The notes under the pieces: generated by a model
The model's input: the letters and a program-made list of their open reading frames with translations, nothing else
Told to the model about the DNA's origin: nothing
Database searches by the model: none
Shown: positions 31,419 to 39,128 of the stretch, one piece after another
Layout of the letters: every line of letters begins with the position of its first letter
Numbering within the stretch: position 1 is the stretch's first letter
Source: Anaerocolumna xylanovorans DSM 12503
GTDB lineage: Bacteria; Bacillota; Clostridia; Lachnospirales; Lachnospiraceae
DNA length: 64,000 bases
Direction of reading: 5' to 3'
Assembly: GCF_900143645.1 (NCBI RefSeq)
Contig: NZ_FRFD01000009.1
Span: 62,001 to 126,000 of the forward strand
Translations under genes and position numbers: made by a program

Positions 31419-32729
31419 CTATTGTCCTGATGAAGGTTCGTCCGTCGGTGTTACCGTCACATCACTTGCAACTGCCTCGCCGCTTCCATATATGAAATTA
31501 TGGATTTCTGTTCTGGTTGCATCCCAATCGGTGGGTACTAATACATCCTGATTGTATTTTCCGATTCGTACCTTTATAGAGCCGTAACTTCCGTCAGAAG
31601 GTATCCTGTAATTCTGCAGTTCTTTGAGATTCATACTTGCTCCCCACTGCATGTAATTGTTAAAATCGGAATTATTGATGTCCGTTTTAATCTCAACCTT
31701 GGTAAGCACATCATTCATAAATAAGCCTAACTGAATCAGATTCTTACTCTTTAACTTATCAAATATAGCATTTAAAACAACTCTCTGTCTTTGGGTTCTT
31801 CCAAAGTCATTGTTTTCTGTTCCCGTTGATACCTTACGTACCCTGCAGTAGCCAAGTGCCTGGTTGCCGTTCATAAGCTGGCTGCCTTCATGAACACGAC
31901 GGTTAGACGGATCAGAGATATAATTCGTAGTATTCAGATAGTTTGCTTCCGTTGACGTAAGTGAAACTTCCACACCGCCCACCAAATCCACAATCTGTTC
32001 AAAAGCAGAAAAATTAACCATCATATATCCATCGATATCTATTCCAAAATTTTGTTTCAGCGTTTGATATAAAAGGTCAACACCGCCTAATGCATAGGCC
32101 GCATTCAATTTATTATTATCATGCCCCGGTATTTCCACATACAAGTCACGCATGATGGAAGTCAGTTTCACGGTTTTATCCTTTGTATTCATAGAAGCTA
32201 CAATCATAGAGTCTGTATTGGAAGCTCCGCCGATTTCTTCCACACCAATAAGCAGAACATTTATAACATCCTTTGCAGGCTGTGCAGGAGTGGGCGTAAC
32301 ACTTACATTATTGTTTGTTTCCTGCCCGTTTGGGTTATTCCCCTTATCGTAATCAAGCTTATTGTAAATATAGTTTCCTGCCAGCGTAAACAATAGCTTT
32401 TGACCTGCCGGCGTAAATACCAGCAATGCAAGTAACAGCATTAATCCGGAAAACACAATCGTAAATATCTTTAATCCCTTTGGCATCTTTTTCTTCTTAT
32501 TTGATTCATTTATTGTATCCGTATTATTATCCTCCAACTCAGAGCTAATCTGTTGTGCTAAAGAAGCATTCACTTCCTGCATGAAATTGTCATCCTCACC
32601 GCTATAACTGTTGATGCCCTTCCCTAAATCCCCTGTATAAGAAGTCCAGTCATTGTTACTGCTTTGCGGATTTGTACCCCCGAGGGAATTCTTCTTCCCC
32701 TCATTACCTTCTTTATCCTGATTATCCAT
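31419..32729 (-). CDS. LytR-CpsA-Psr (LCP) family cell-wall glycopolymer ligase
   Basis: A 436-residue type II membrane protein: a long polar cytoplasmic N-terminus (1-81), one membrane helix (about 87-106), a short linker with TPTPAQP, and an extracellular LCP domain (about 150-330). Conserved LCP blocks are TDSMIVASMN, LTSIMRDLYVEIPGH with the phosphate-binding Arg, KLNAAYALGG, and GRTQRQR. LCP proteins transfer undecaprenyl-linked teichoic acid or other glycopolymers to peptidoglycan. The C-terminus is Thr/Pro-rich. It is a single gene ended by a strong terminator. The acceptor and donor polymers are unknown. Confidence 0.93.
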   Translation of the reverse strand: MDNQDKEGNEGKKNSLGGTNPQSSNNDWTSYTGDLGKGINSYSGEDDNFMQEVNASLAQQISSELEDNNTDTINESNKKKKMPKGLKIFTIVFSGLMLLLALLVFTPAGQKLLFTLAGNYIYNKLDYDKGNNPNGQETNNNVSVTPTPAQPAKDVINVLLIGVEEIGGASNTDSMIVASMNTKDKTVKLTSIMRDLYVEIPGHDNNKLNAAYALGGVDLLYQTLKQNFGIDIDGYMMVNFSAFEQIVDLVGGVEVSLTSTEANYLNTTNYISDPSNRRVHEGSQLMNGNQALGYCRVRKVSTGTENNDFGRTQRQRVVLNAIFDKLKSKNLIQLGLFMNDVLTKVEIKTDINNSDFNNYMQWGASMNLKELQNYRIPSDGSYGSIKVRIGKYNQDVLVPTDWDATRTEIHNFIYGSGEAVASDVTVTPTDEPSSGQ

Positions 32730-32948
32730 CCCTACGCTCCTATATAATCCATAATTATACTATGTTTCCATTAAAAAGAAAACAAATTGTTAAATTTTTT
32801 TATGTTTTGCGTTAAATCTCGAACAATTATATCACAGCTTTTTGTCAAATGAAAAGTGTATTTTTTAAAATTAAGAATAACTTAATGAATCTATATTATA
32901 ATTTGTTATTTTTGCGGTTATAATTCAGGAGTTCATTGTCAGAATACC

Positions 32949-32986
32949 AAAAGACTGCCAGCAAAATACTTCACCAGCAGTCTTTT
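32949..32986 (-). terminator. terminator of the copA-copZ-csoR operon
   Basis: AAAAGACTGC (32949-32958) pairs with GCAGTCTTTT (32977-32986), 30 bases beyond the csoR stop. The rest of the 286-base gap 32730-33015 is AT-rich and carries the LCP gene promoter region without a clear consensus. Confidence 0.85.
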
Positions 32987-33015
32987 ATTTGCTTTTTCGA
33001 GCTATTAATACTGGA

Positions 33016-33288
33016 TTATTTTGTAAGCTTATCCAGCAATTTCACAATTTCTTCGATTTTATCAGCCTTGTCTTCTTCACTTCCCCGTTCAAAGCTATCC
33101 TTTACACAGCTTTTTAAATGCGACTGAATGATTTCATTATTGATTTTTTGAAGAATTGCCTGGGTAGCCGATATCTGATTGGAAATATCAATGCAGTATC
33201 TGTCTTCCTCTACCATTTTTAACAGTCCGTCCAACTGCCCTCTGGCTGTTTTCAACAGACGCGTGATTTTCTCTTTATCTGCTTTCAT
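33016..33288 (-). CDS. csoR: copper-sensing repressor CsoR
   Basis: A 90-residue, all-helical CsoR/RcnR-family regulator. The Cu(I) ligands are visible with the correct spacing: Cys32 (RYCIDIS), His57 and Cys61 (SHLKSC). The N-terminal LLKTARGQLDGLLKMVEEDRYC motif is also diagnostic. CsoR leaves its G-tract operator when it binds Cu(I), and such a palindrome lies in front of copA. It is the third gene of copA-copZ-csoR, 18 bases after copZ, so it regulates its own operon. The start follows AGGAAAGAG. Confidence 0.94.
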   Translation of the reverse strand: MKADKEKITRLLKTARGQLDGLLKMVEEDRYCIDISNQISATQAILQKINNEIIQSHLKSCVKDSFERGSEEDKADKIEEIVKLLDKLTK

Positions 33289-33306
33289 GCTACTCTCTTT
33301 CCTCGC

Positions 33307-33537
33307 TTATTTTCCAAAAAGTCCCTTCTTTTCTGCAATCGATACAACTTCATATCCTGCTTCCGTAACAGCATTAATAAATACATCATCGTTGATATCA
33401 GCAGAATATTCAATCACAGCTTCCTTTTTACCAAGATTTACTTTCGCTTTTACTCCATTAATAGTACTTAAAGCCTTTTCTACACTGGCCTGGCAATGTC
33501 CGCAGGACATACCTTCAATTTTCATTACTTTTTTCAT
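33307..33537 (-). CDS. copZ: copper chaperone CopZ
   Basis: A 76-residue heavy-metal-associated domain with the Cu(I)-binding motif GMSCGHC near the N-terminus and the beta-alpha-beta-beta-alpha-beta pattern ending TEAGYEVVSIAEKKGLFGK. It carries Cu(I) to the CopA ATPase. The start is taken at ATG 33537 with a weak GGTGTG site; a GTG two codons upstream is an alternative. It lies between copA and csoR, with two hairpins separating it from copA. Confidence 0.93.
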   Translation of the reverse strand: MKKVMKIEGMSCGHCQASVEKALSTINGVKAKVNLGKKEAVIEYSADINDDVFINAVTEAGYEVVSIAEKKGLFGK

Positions 33538-33551
33538 ATTCACACCATTCC

Positions 33552-33602
33552 ATGCCGCAGAATTTTTTGCAGAAAATTCTGCGGCATTGCCATTCTTAAT
33601 GG
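33552..33602 (-). other. double hairpin between copA and copZ
   Basis: A perfect 15-base stem with 6-base loop (33552-33566 with 33573-33587, core GCCGCAGAATTTT) and a smaller GCCATT-AAG-AATGGC hairpin (33588-33602). No T run follows on the minus strand, so partial termination or protection of the copZ-csoR message after processing is more likely than full termination. Confidence 0.6.
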
Positions 33603-33682
33603 CATCCTTTCTGTTTTATATTTTCTTTCAGCCTTCTGTCTGTTGCTGTGTTAAGGCTTATTTTTATGATTCAATTTATTCT

Positions 33683-35962
33683 TTACAGCGTTTTGTATTT
33701 TGGCTTAAAGAAACGGAGCCTAAGTGCATTCGTCACTACGCATACAGAGCTTAAACTCATTGCAGCGGCTGCAAACATGGGATTTAATTTCCAATTGAGT
33801 ATACCATAAAATACGCCGGCTGCCAATGGAATCCCGATAGTATTATAAAAGAAAGCCCAGAAGAGATTCTCTTTGATATTTCGTATGGTTGCCTTACTAA
33901 GGGTAATAGCCGTAACCGCATCCAGCAAATCACTCTTCATAAGCACAATATCGGCGGATTCAATGGCAATATCTGTTCCGGCTCCAATGGCAATTCCCAC
34001 ATCTGCTCTTGCAAGAGCAGGTGCATCATTTATTCCGTCTCCAATCATGGCTACCTTCTTACCTGCCTGCTGCAGCTTTCTTACTTCACTTTCCTTATCC
34101 TGCGGCAGCACTTCCGCTATTACCTTATCTATCTGAAGCTGGCGCCTGATTGCTTGGGCTGTCTTTTTATTATCCCCTGTCAGCATAACAACGTCAATAC
34201 CAAGACTCTTTAATTCCTTAATAGCAGCCATGCTGGTAGGCTTAACTACATCTGCTACGGCTATCACACCTAAAAACTTTTTGCCCTTTGCAAAGAACAA
34301 AGGCGTCTTACCGTCTTCTGCCAGGTCTTCTGCTGCCTTAAGAAGCTTTGTAACATCAATTCCCTGCTCTTTCATCATATAGCTGTTTCCGGAATAATAG
34401 CTTTCGTCCTTGTCTTTTGCAATGATTCCTCTTCCGGATATTGCCTGAAATTCTGTAACAGCAAGGGGAAGAATCTTTTTTTCGTCTGCCTTTTCCAGAA
34501 TTGCTTCCGCTAAGGGATGTTCCGAAGGCTTTTCAATGGTGGCTGCTGTTTTTAACAGCTCTTCTTCACTGACACCTTCTGCTGTTAAAATATCCGTCAC
34601 CTTTGGCTTACCTTCTGTGATAGTTCCTGTCTTATCAAGAATTACCGTATTGATCTTATGGGCTATCTCAAGAGCTTCCGCCGACTTGATTAATATACCG
34701 TTGCTTGCTCCCTTTCCCGTTCCTACCATAATTGCAACCGGTGTGGCAAGCCCCAATGCACAAGGGCAGGAAATCACAAGCACCGCTATGCCTATGGAAA
34801 GTGCAAATTCAAAGGTCTCTCCCGTAAGCAGCCAAATCACCGTTGCCAATACTGCTATAGTTATAACCACCGGTACAAATACACCGCTGATTTTATCCGC
34901 AAGCTTTGCAATTGGTGCCTTAGAGGTATTGGCATCCTCCACAAGCTGTATAATCTGGGAAAGAGTAGTATCATCTCCCACCTTTTCCGCACGGAACAAA
35001 AAGAATCCTGTTTTATTAATCGTCGCTCCCATGACTTTGTCTCCTGCACTCTTTTCCACCGGAATGCTCTCACCGGTCAATGCGGATTGATCCACAGCCG
35101 TGTTGCCCTCTGTGATTACTCCATCCACCGGAATACTCTGTCCGGGACGGACTGCCAGGATATCTCCGATTACGACTTCTTCGATCGGAATTTCTGTTTC
35201 TTTCCCATCTCTTACCACCACAGCGGTCTTTGGAGATAGATCCATAAGCTTACTGATTGCTTCCGAGGTCTTTCCTTTTGATCTGGCTTCTAAAAATTTA
35301 CCCAGGGTTATAAGCGTTAATATGGTAGCCGCCGATTCAAAATAAAGATCCATGGAATACTGCATTACCACATCCATATCCATAACCCCAAGTCCATAGC
35401 CAATTCGAAAAATTGCAAAAATACCATAGCATATGGCAGCACCGGAACCTATGGCAATCAGGGAATCCATATTGGGATGTCCCTTAAAGAGTGTCTTAAA
35501 GCCCATCTGGTAATATTTGCGGTTCGTATAGACAATGGGCAGAGTCAGCAAAAATTGCAGAAAAGCGAAGGTTACAGAATTCTTTTCACCATGAAGAAAT
35601 GCAGGTAACGGAAACTTAAGCATATGTCCCATTGCAATGTATAATAACGGTATCAGAAAACAGAAAGAGATCAGGATTCTCTGCTTCATTTCCTTTAATT
35701 CCGTCTGTACCTTATTCTCTGCTGTTTCACTGCTCTTTGCTTCTTTTCCTTTCACAAAAACAGAAGCATGATAGCCTGCATTTTCTACAGCCTGAATTAT
35801 CGTATTCTGGCCGGTAACTTCCCCGTCATACTCTACTAACATACTGTTGCCAAGCAGATTCACAACAACAGAATCCACACCTTTCACATTCTTAACGCCT
35901 TTCTCAACAGCTGCAGAGCAGGCAGAACAGGTCATTCCAGTAACAGAAAATTTCTGATTCAT
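33683..35962 (-). CDS. copA: Cu(I)-exporting P-type ATPase CopA
   Basis: A 759-residue P1B-type ATPase. It has one N-terminal metal-binding domain (GMTCSAC, Cys12 and Cys15), eight membrane helices, the actuator TGES, the transport motif CPC (399-401), the phosphorylation site DKTGT with Asp443, the HP motif SEHPLAEA, and GDGINDAPALARADVG. The CPC motif and the neighbouring copZ and csoR make Cu(I) export the firm prediction; Ag(I) is usually also handled. The start follows AAAGGGGGACACA. The promoter region carries a CsoR-type palindrome. Confidence 0.96.
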   Translation of the reverse strand: MNQKFSVTGMTCSACSAAVEKGVKNVKGVDSVVVNLLGNSMLVEYDGEVTGQNTIIQAVENAGYHASVFVKGKEAKSSETAENKVQTELKEMKQRILISFCFLIPLLYIAMGHMLKFPLPAFLHGEKNSVTFAFLQFLLTLPIVYTNRKYYQMGFKTLFKGHPNMDSLIAIGSGAAICYGIFAIFRIGYGLGVMDMDVVMQYSMDLYFESAATILTLITLGKFLEARSKGKTSEAISKLMDLSPKTAVVVRDGKETEIPIEEVVIGDILAVRPGQSIPVDGVITEGNTAVDQSALTGESIPVEKSAGDKVMGATINKTGFFLFRAEKVGDDTTLSQIIQLVEDANTSKAPIAKLADKISGVFVPVVITIAVLATVIWLLTGETFEFALSIGIAVLVISCPCALGLATPVAIMVGTGKGASNGILIKSAEALEIAHKINTVILDKTGTITEGKPKVTDILTAEGVSEEELLKTAATIEKPSEHPLAEAILEKADEKKILPLAVTEFQAISGRGIIAKDKDESYYSGNSYMMKEQGIDVTKLLKAAEDLAEDGKTPLFFAKGKKFLGVIAVADVVKPTSMAAIKELKSLGIDVVMLTGDNKKTAQAIRRQLQIDKVIAEVLPQDKESEVRKLQQAGKKVAMIGDGINDAPALARADVGIAIGAGTDIAIESADIVLMKSDLLDAVTAITLSKATIRNIKENLFWAFFYNTIGIPLAAGVFYGILNWKLNPMFAAAAMSLSSVCVVTNALRLRFFKPKYKTL

Positions 35963-36053
35963 TGTGTCCCCCTTTCATAAATATCACAAAACTAATATCC
36001 CCAATTTTCCGGGAAAGCATAAATAGAAATATGATACCTTGTGTTTCATTACC

Positions 36054-36109
36054 ACACCCCCGTGGGGTGTCTATAATATTAAAATACACCTTCTCTTTCC
36101 TCCTGTCAA
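36054..36109 (-). promoter_or_regulatory. copA promoter with CsoR-type operator
   Basis: A perfect inverted repeat ACACCCC-CGT-GGGGTGT (36054-36070) with G/C tracts, the style of CsoR operators. Upstream on the minus strand, TTGACA (36109-36104) is a good -35 box; a TATTTT at 17-base spacing is a weak -10. The operator lies between promoter and copA. Confidence 0.72.
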
Positions 36110-36165
36110 GTCTGAATTTAATATACATGCATTTCGCAATCTACACGAAACTGCCCAAATAGAAA

Positions 36166-36288
36166 GTGAAAAATGCTTTCTATTTTTCACACTAGCTCCC
36201 ATGCCTTCCTCAATACACCTCAAGTTTGTGCCGAGGATTTCGCAGGCATAAACTTGCGTATGAATTATGCTTTTCAATAATTCACACT
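36166..36288 (-). repeat. three-hairpin structured repeat, copy B
   Basis: Reading on the minus strand, hairpin 1 uses arms at 36278-36287 and 36258-36267 (one G-U pair instead of G-C), the central 51 bases (36249-36199) are identical to copy A, and hairpin 3 has perfect arms GTGAAAAAT/ATTTTTCAC (36190-36182 and 36174-36166). Hairpin 3 differs in sequence from copy A but pairs fully in both, as expected for conserved structure. It lies in the 438-base gap between the chemoreceptor terminator and the copA promoter; the rest of that gap is described in the neighbouring entries. Confidence 0.85.
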
Positions 36289-36302
36289 ATCCTCGAACTG
36301 CC

Positions 36303-36350
36303 AAAAGCCCCATGGATTTCTGCATGCTATATCAGAAATTCATAGGGCTG
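36303..36350 (-). terminator. terminator of the chemoreceptor operon
   Basis: AGCCCTATGAATTTCTG pairs with CAGAAATCCATGGGGCT (few mismatches) and is followed on the minus strand by TTTTGG. Confidence 0.75.
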
Positions 36351-36400
36351 CCGGTAATCAGGAGCTGTTTCTTTTACAGGCCGTATGTTTAACCAAATTC

Positions 36401-38461
36401 TCAGGAATGGATTTTAAACATCTTAACAGAGCTTTCCATGTTTTCTGTCTCCTGGTTCAATTCTTCCACTGCCTTATTCAGCTCTTCTACTGCCAAAAGC
36501 TGGTGCTCTGCCGTTGTACCTAATTGTGCAGAGGCAGCAGAGGTTTCTTCAAGGGTTGCCGATATACTCTCAATAGCCGAAAGGGTTTCGTTCTTTAACT
36601 CACCAATACGCCCAAGCCCTGATATAATCTCATTTAAACTTTCTGTCAGCCTGGATACATGGGTATTGATACCGTTAAAGGCCTCCAGCGTCCCATTTAA
36701 GGTATTTTCCTGCTTTGTTACGATATCATTTGCCTTTGTCGCCACTGTGGCGGTCTCCTGGGTACTCTGCCTGATCCGTGCCACAATTTCTCCGATTCTT
36801 CCTGCCTCCCCTGAGGACTGCTCGGAGAGCTTTCTTATCTCGTCAGCCACAACGGAAAAACCTTTTCCATAAGTACCTGCTCTGGCAGCTTCAATGGATG
36901 CGTTTAAGGAGAGAAGCCTCGTCTGTTCCGCAATCTCATTGATTGCTTCTACGATTTCTATAATAGCATCGGACTGTTTTTCGAGATTCAGGATATTGCT
37001 GATAACTGCCTGGGTGATGTCCGAAGTATCCTTTTGCTTACTGTTTAGCTCCTCTATATTCTTTAAGCCCCTGCTTAAAGTAATGTTGGTATTTTCTGCA
37101 ATGGTCCGGATATTACCGGCATTTTCTTCCTGGGTACCGATATGCTCTGCCAGTTCGGACATACCGTTAAAGCAACTCTCGGCATCTCTTGCAAGAGAGG
37201 AAATTCCCTGGTCTATTTCCGTAACGGTCATGGCAATATCCTTTGAAGCATTGACCAATAATTCCGAAGTACCTGATACTTTCACAGACATGCCTGCCGT
37301 CTGCTTGCTGATACCAAATATATTCTGAATCAGGTCATGCATTCCTTCAAACATGGCATTGATACTCTTTGCCAGCAGGTTGAATTCATCCTTTCTTTTC
37401 AGATGGATCTGCTGCCTTAAATCCCCGGTTGCAGCAGCATCCAAAACCCTGTTGGTTTTACAGATGGCAGAGCTGATGCCGCCGGATATAGATATTCCGA
37501 TAACAAGGGCAATTATTACTGCCAATGCCATAATTACCATGGTTATCACCTTGACCGCATTTGCCTGGGCTGTAACCAGGGAATCCGGAATTAAGGCAAA
37601 TGTCACGGAACCGTTCAGCGCTGATTTTGCATATACAAAGAGATAGTCTTCCCCATTATATACCACATACTTTGCATTGGATGACTGTTTCTCCTTCCGC
37701 ATTTCCTTGTAGAAGGACGTATCCGTAATGGCTGTTTTTCCTTTTTCTTCTTCACTTAAGACAGCTTTACCATCGGCAGTAACATATCCGCTAAGGCTCC
37801 CCTTTCCAAAGCTTGACTCTGCAAAAATTTGTGTAAAAAAGCTCTTTTTTACATCGACCGCTACATAACCAATCTGCTTATACCCGGTATTGGTTATTCT
37901 TTTAATGTAGCTGATACCATAATCAGAAGATTTGATTTTTAAAGTCTCATCCAGAAAAGGATGGCTTCCGGTCCAATTCTTCTCTTTCCCGCCATCCGTT
38001 AAAAGAGCATAATCATCCGATGCTGTAAAATCCGTATAAAAGCTGTCCTTTAGAGTTCCCGCCGATGAAACAGGATGCCCGTAACCTGCAAATACAGAGA
38101 TATTAGATATTGATTTATCGGCTGCCGCGGCGGCCAGTATCTTTTTTTGTACTTCCTTATACCGGCTGATTTCTTCTGTGGGTTTATCAGAGTAATACTT
38201 GGAATAGTACCTCTGAGTAGTTTCATCTGAAATGATATCAATTGCTTTACTTGATATATTGGTAAGTCCAAGGTCAAAATACTCCCCCATCATATTCAGA
38301 CTTACTTTACTGGAATTCACATAGTTTGCTACCATTCCCTTAGATGCTAAAAAATAACTTACCACTCCCAATAGAATAATAAACGAGGTGGGTATCAGAA
38401 ATGCACCGATTAAGCGAAATCTGATACTGTAACCTGTTTTGATTTTCCTTTGTGCTTTCAC
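36401..38461 (-). CDS. methyl-accepting chemotaxis protein (Cache-type sensor)
   Basis: A 686-residue chemoreceptor. Residues 1-15 are cytoplasmic, followed by a membrane helix (about 16-38), an extracellular dCache-like sensor domain (about 40-295), a second helix (about 302-325), a HAMP domain (about 328-380) and the cytoplasmic signalling domain. The signalling hairpin tip contains EAINEIAEQTRLLSLNASIEAARAGTYGKGFSVVADEIRKLSEQS. The start is GTG 38461 after AAAGGGGTTAAA. It is the last gene of the operon pgmB-glycosidase-F5/8C protein-receptor, only 18 bases after the F5/8C gene. This suggests it senses the sugar handled by the locus. The ligand is unknown, and no Che genes are in the window. 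Confidence 0.93.
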   Translation of the reverse strand: MKAQRKIKTGYSIRFRLIGAFLIPTSFIILLGVVSYFLASKGMVANYVNSSKVSLNMMGEYFDLGLTNISSKAIDIISDETTQRYYSKYYSDKPTEEISRYKEVQKKILAAAAADKSISNISVFAGYGHPVSSAGTLKDSFYTDFTASDDYALLTDGGKEKNWTGSHPFLDETLKIKSSDYGISYIKRITNTGYKQIGYVAVDVKKSFFTQIFAESSFGKGSLSGYVTADGKAVLSEEEKGKTAITDTSFYKEMRKEKQSSNAKYVVYNGEDYLFVYAKSALNGSVTFALIPDSLVTAQANAVKVITMVIMALAVIIALVIGISISGGISSAICKTNRVLDAAATGDLRQQIHLKRKDEFNLLAKSINAMFEGMHDLIQNIFGISKQTAGMSVKVSGTSELLVNASKDIAMTVTEIDQGISSLARDAESCFNGMSELAEHIGTQEENAGNIRTIAENTNITLSRGLKNIEELNSKQKDTSDITQAVISNILNLEKQSDAIIEIVEAINEIAEQTRLLSLNASIEAARAGTYGKGFSVVADEIRKLSEQSSGEAGRIGEIVARIRQSTQETATVATKANDIVTKQENTLNGTLEAFNGINTHVSRLTESLNEIISGLGRIGELKNETLSAIESISATLEETSAASAQLGTTAEHQLLAVEELNKAVEELNQETENMESSVKMFKIHS

Positions 38462-38479
38462 TTTAACCCCTTTCCACCG

Positions 38480-39103
38480 TTACTTCTGGTAAACCTCAAA
38501 CTCCGCTACCTGACCGCCGCCGGCTCCGGAATTCTCTGTAAATACCAGCTGCACATATCTGGCCTCGGTATCATCAAAAAGCAGCTGTACTTCATTGCCC
38601 GTATCCGGATCGAAGGTATATTGCCTGCTTTCGATAAAGGGCGTAAAGTTCACTCCATCATCGCTAAGATTTACTGCAAAGGTCTGGGTTCTCTTTCCCC
38701 ATATGGCCATAGGGCTTAAAGCAGCCCTTATTGCATGGAACTTTTGCTTGCTCTCTAAGTCTACCGTAAGGTAATTGGGATAATCTGATTTCCCTTCCCA
38801 GTAGGATACTCCAAGAGCAACTCCGTCGGTTACCTTTCTTGGTGTGTAAACATCTGCAAAGCTGCTTGCCGTTACTTTCTTCTTCAATGCGATATTAGTG
38901 CCTTCCGGCAGTACCAGCTTATATTCTTTTTTCTTAAAGTCCGGATGCTCCATACTCTCTGCCTGATCCGGCGTACTTATAACCGTTACATTGCCGGCCT
39001 CAATATTCTTAGGCGGTTCCTTTATTTTTCCCGGTGCATATCCGATAAGATATATATTGGCTGCCAATAAAAGTACAATGATGATGGGACGTACTATTTT
39101 CAT
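38480..39103 (-). CDS. membrane-anchored F5/8 type C (discoidin/CBM32-like) protein
   Basis: A 207-residue protein with an N-terminal hydrophobic anchor (residues 4-22) and a single C-terminal F5/8 type C domain (about 68-207). Typical features are GTNIALKKKVTASS, KVTDGVALGVSYWEGKSDYPNYLTVDLESKQKFHAIRA, and ARYVQLVFTENSGAGGGQVAEFEVY. Such domains bind terminal sugars. There is no catalytic domain, so it is probably a cell-surface sugar-binding accessory for the glycosidase encoded 25 bases upstream. The start follows GGAGGATAGTCAG. Confidence 0.85.
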   Translation of the reverse strand: MKIVRPIIIVLLLAANIYLIGYAPGKIKEPPKNIEAGNVTVISTPDQAESMEHPDFKKKEYKLVLPEGTNIALKKKVTASSFADVYTPRKVTDGVALGVSYWEGKSDYPNYLTVDLESKQKFHAIRAALSPMAIWGKRTQTFAVNLSDDGVNFTPFIESRQYTFDPDTGNEVQLLFDDTEARYVQLVFTENSGAGGGQVAEFEVYQK

Positions 39104-39128
39104 CTGACTATCCTCCTTTATAAACTTT

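Noticed and set aside
36071..36277. Open frame of 68 codons on the minus strand before copA
   Set aside because: It is a translation of the three-hairpin repeat and the copA promoter, with no ribosome binding site.
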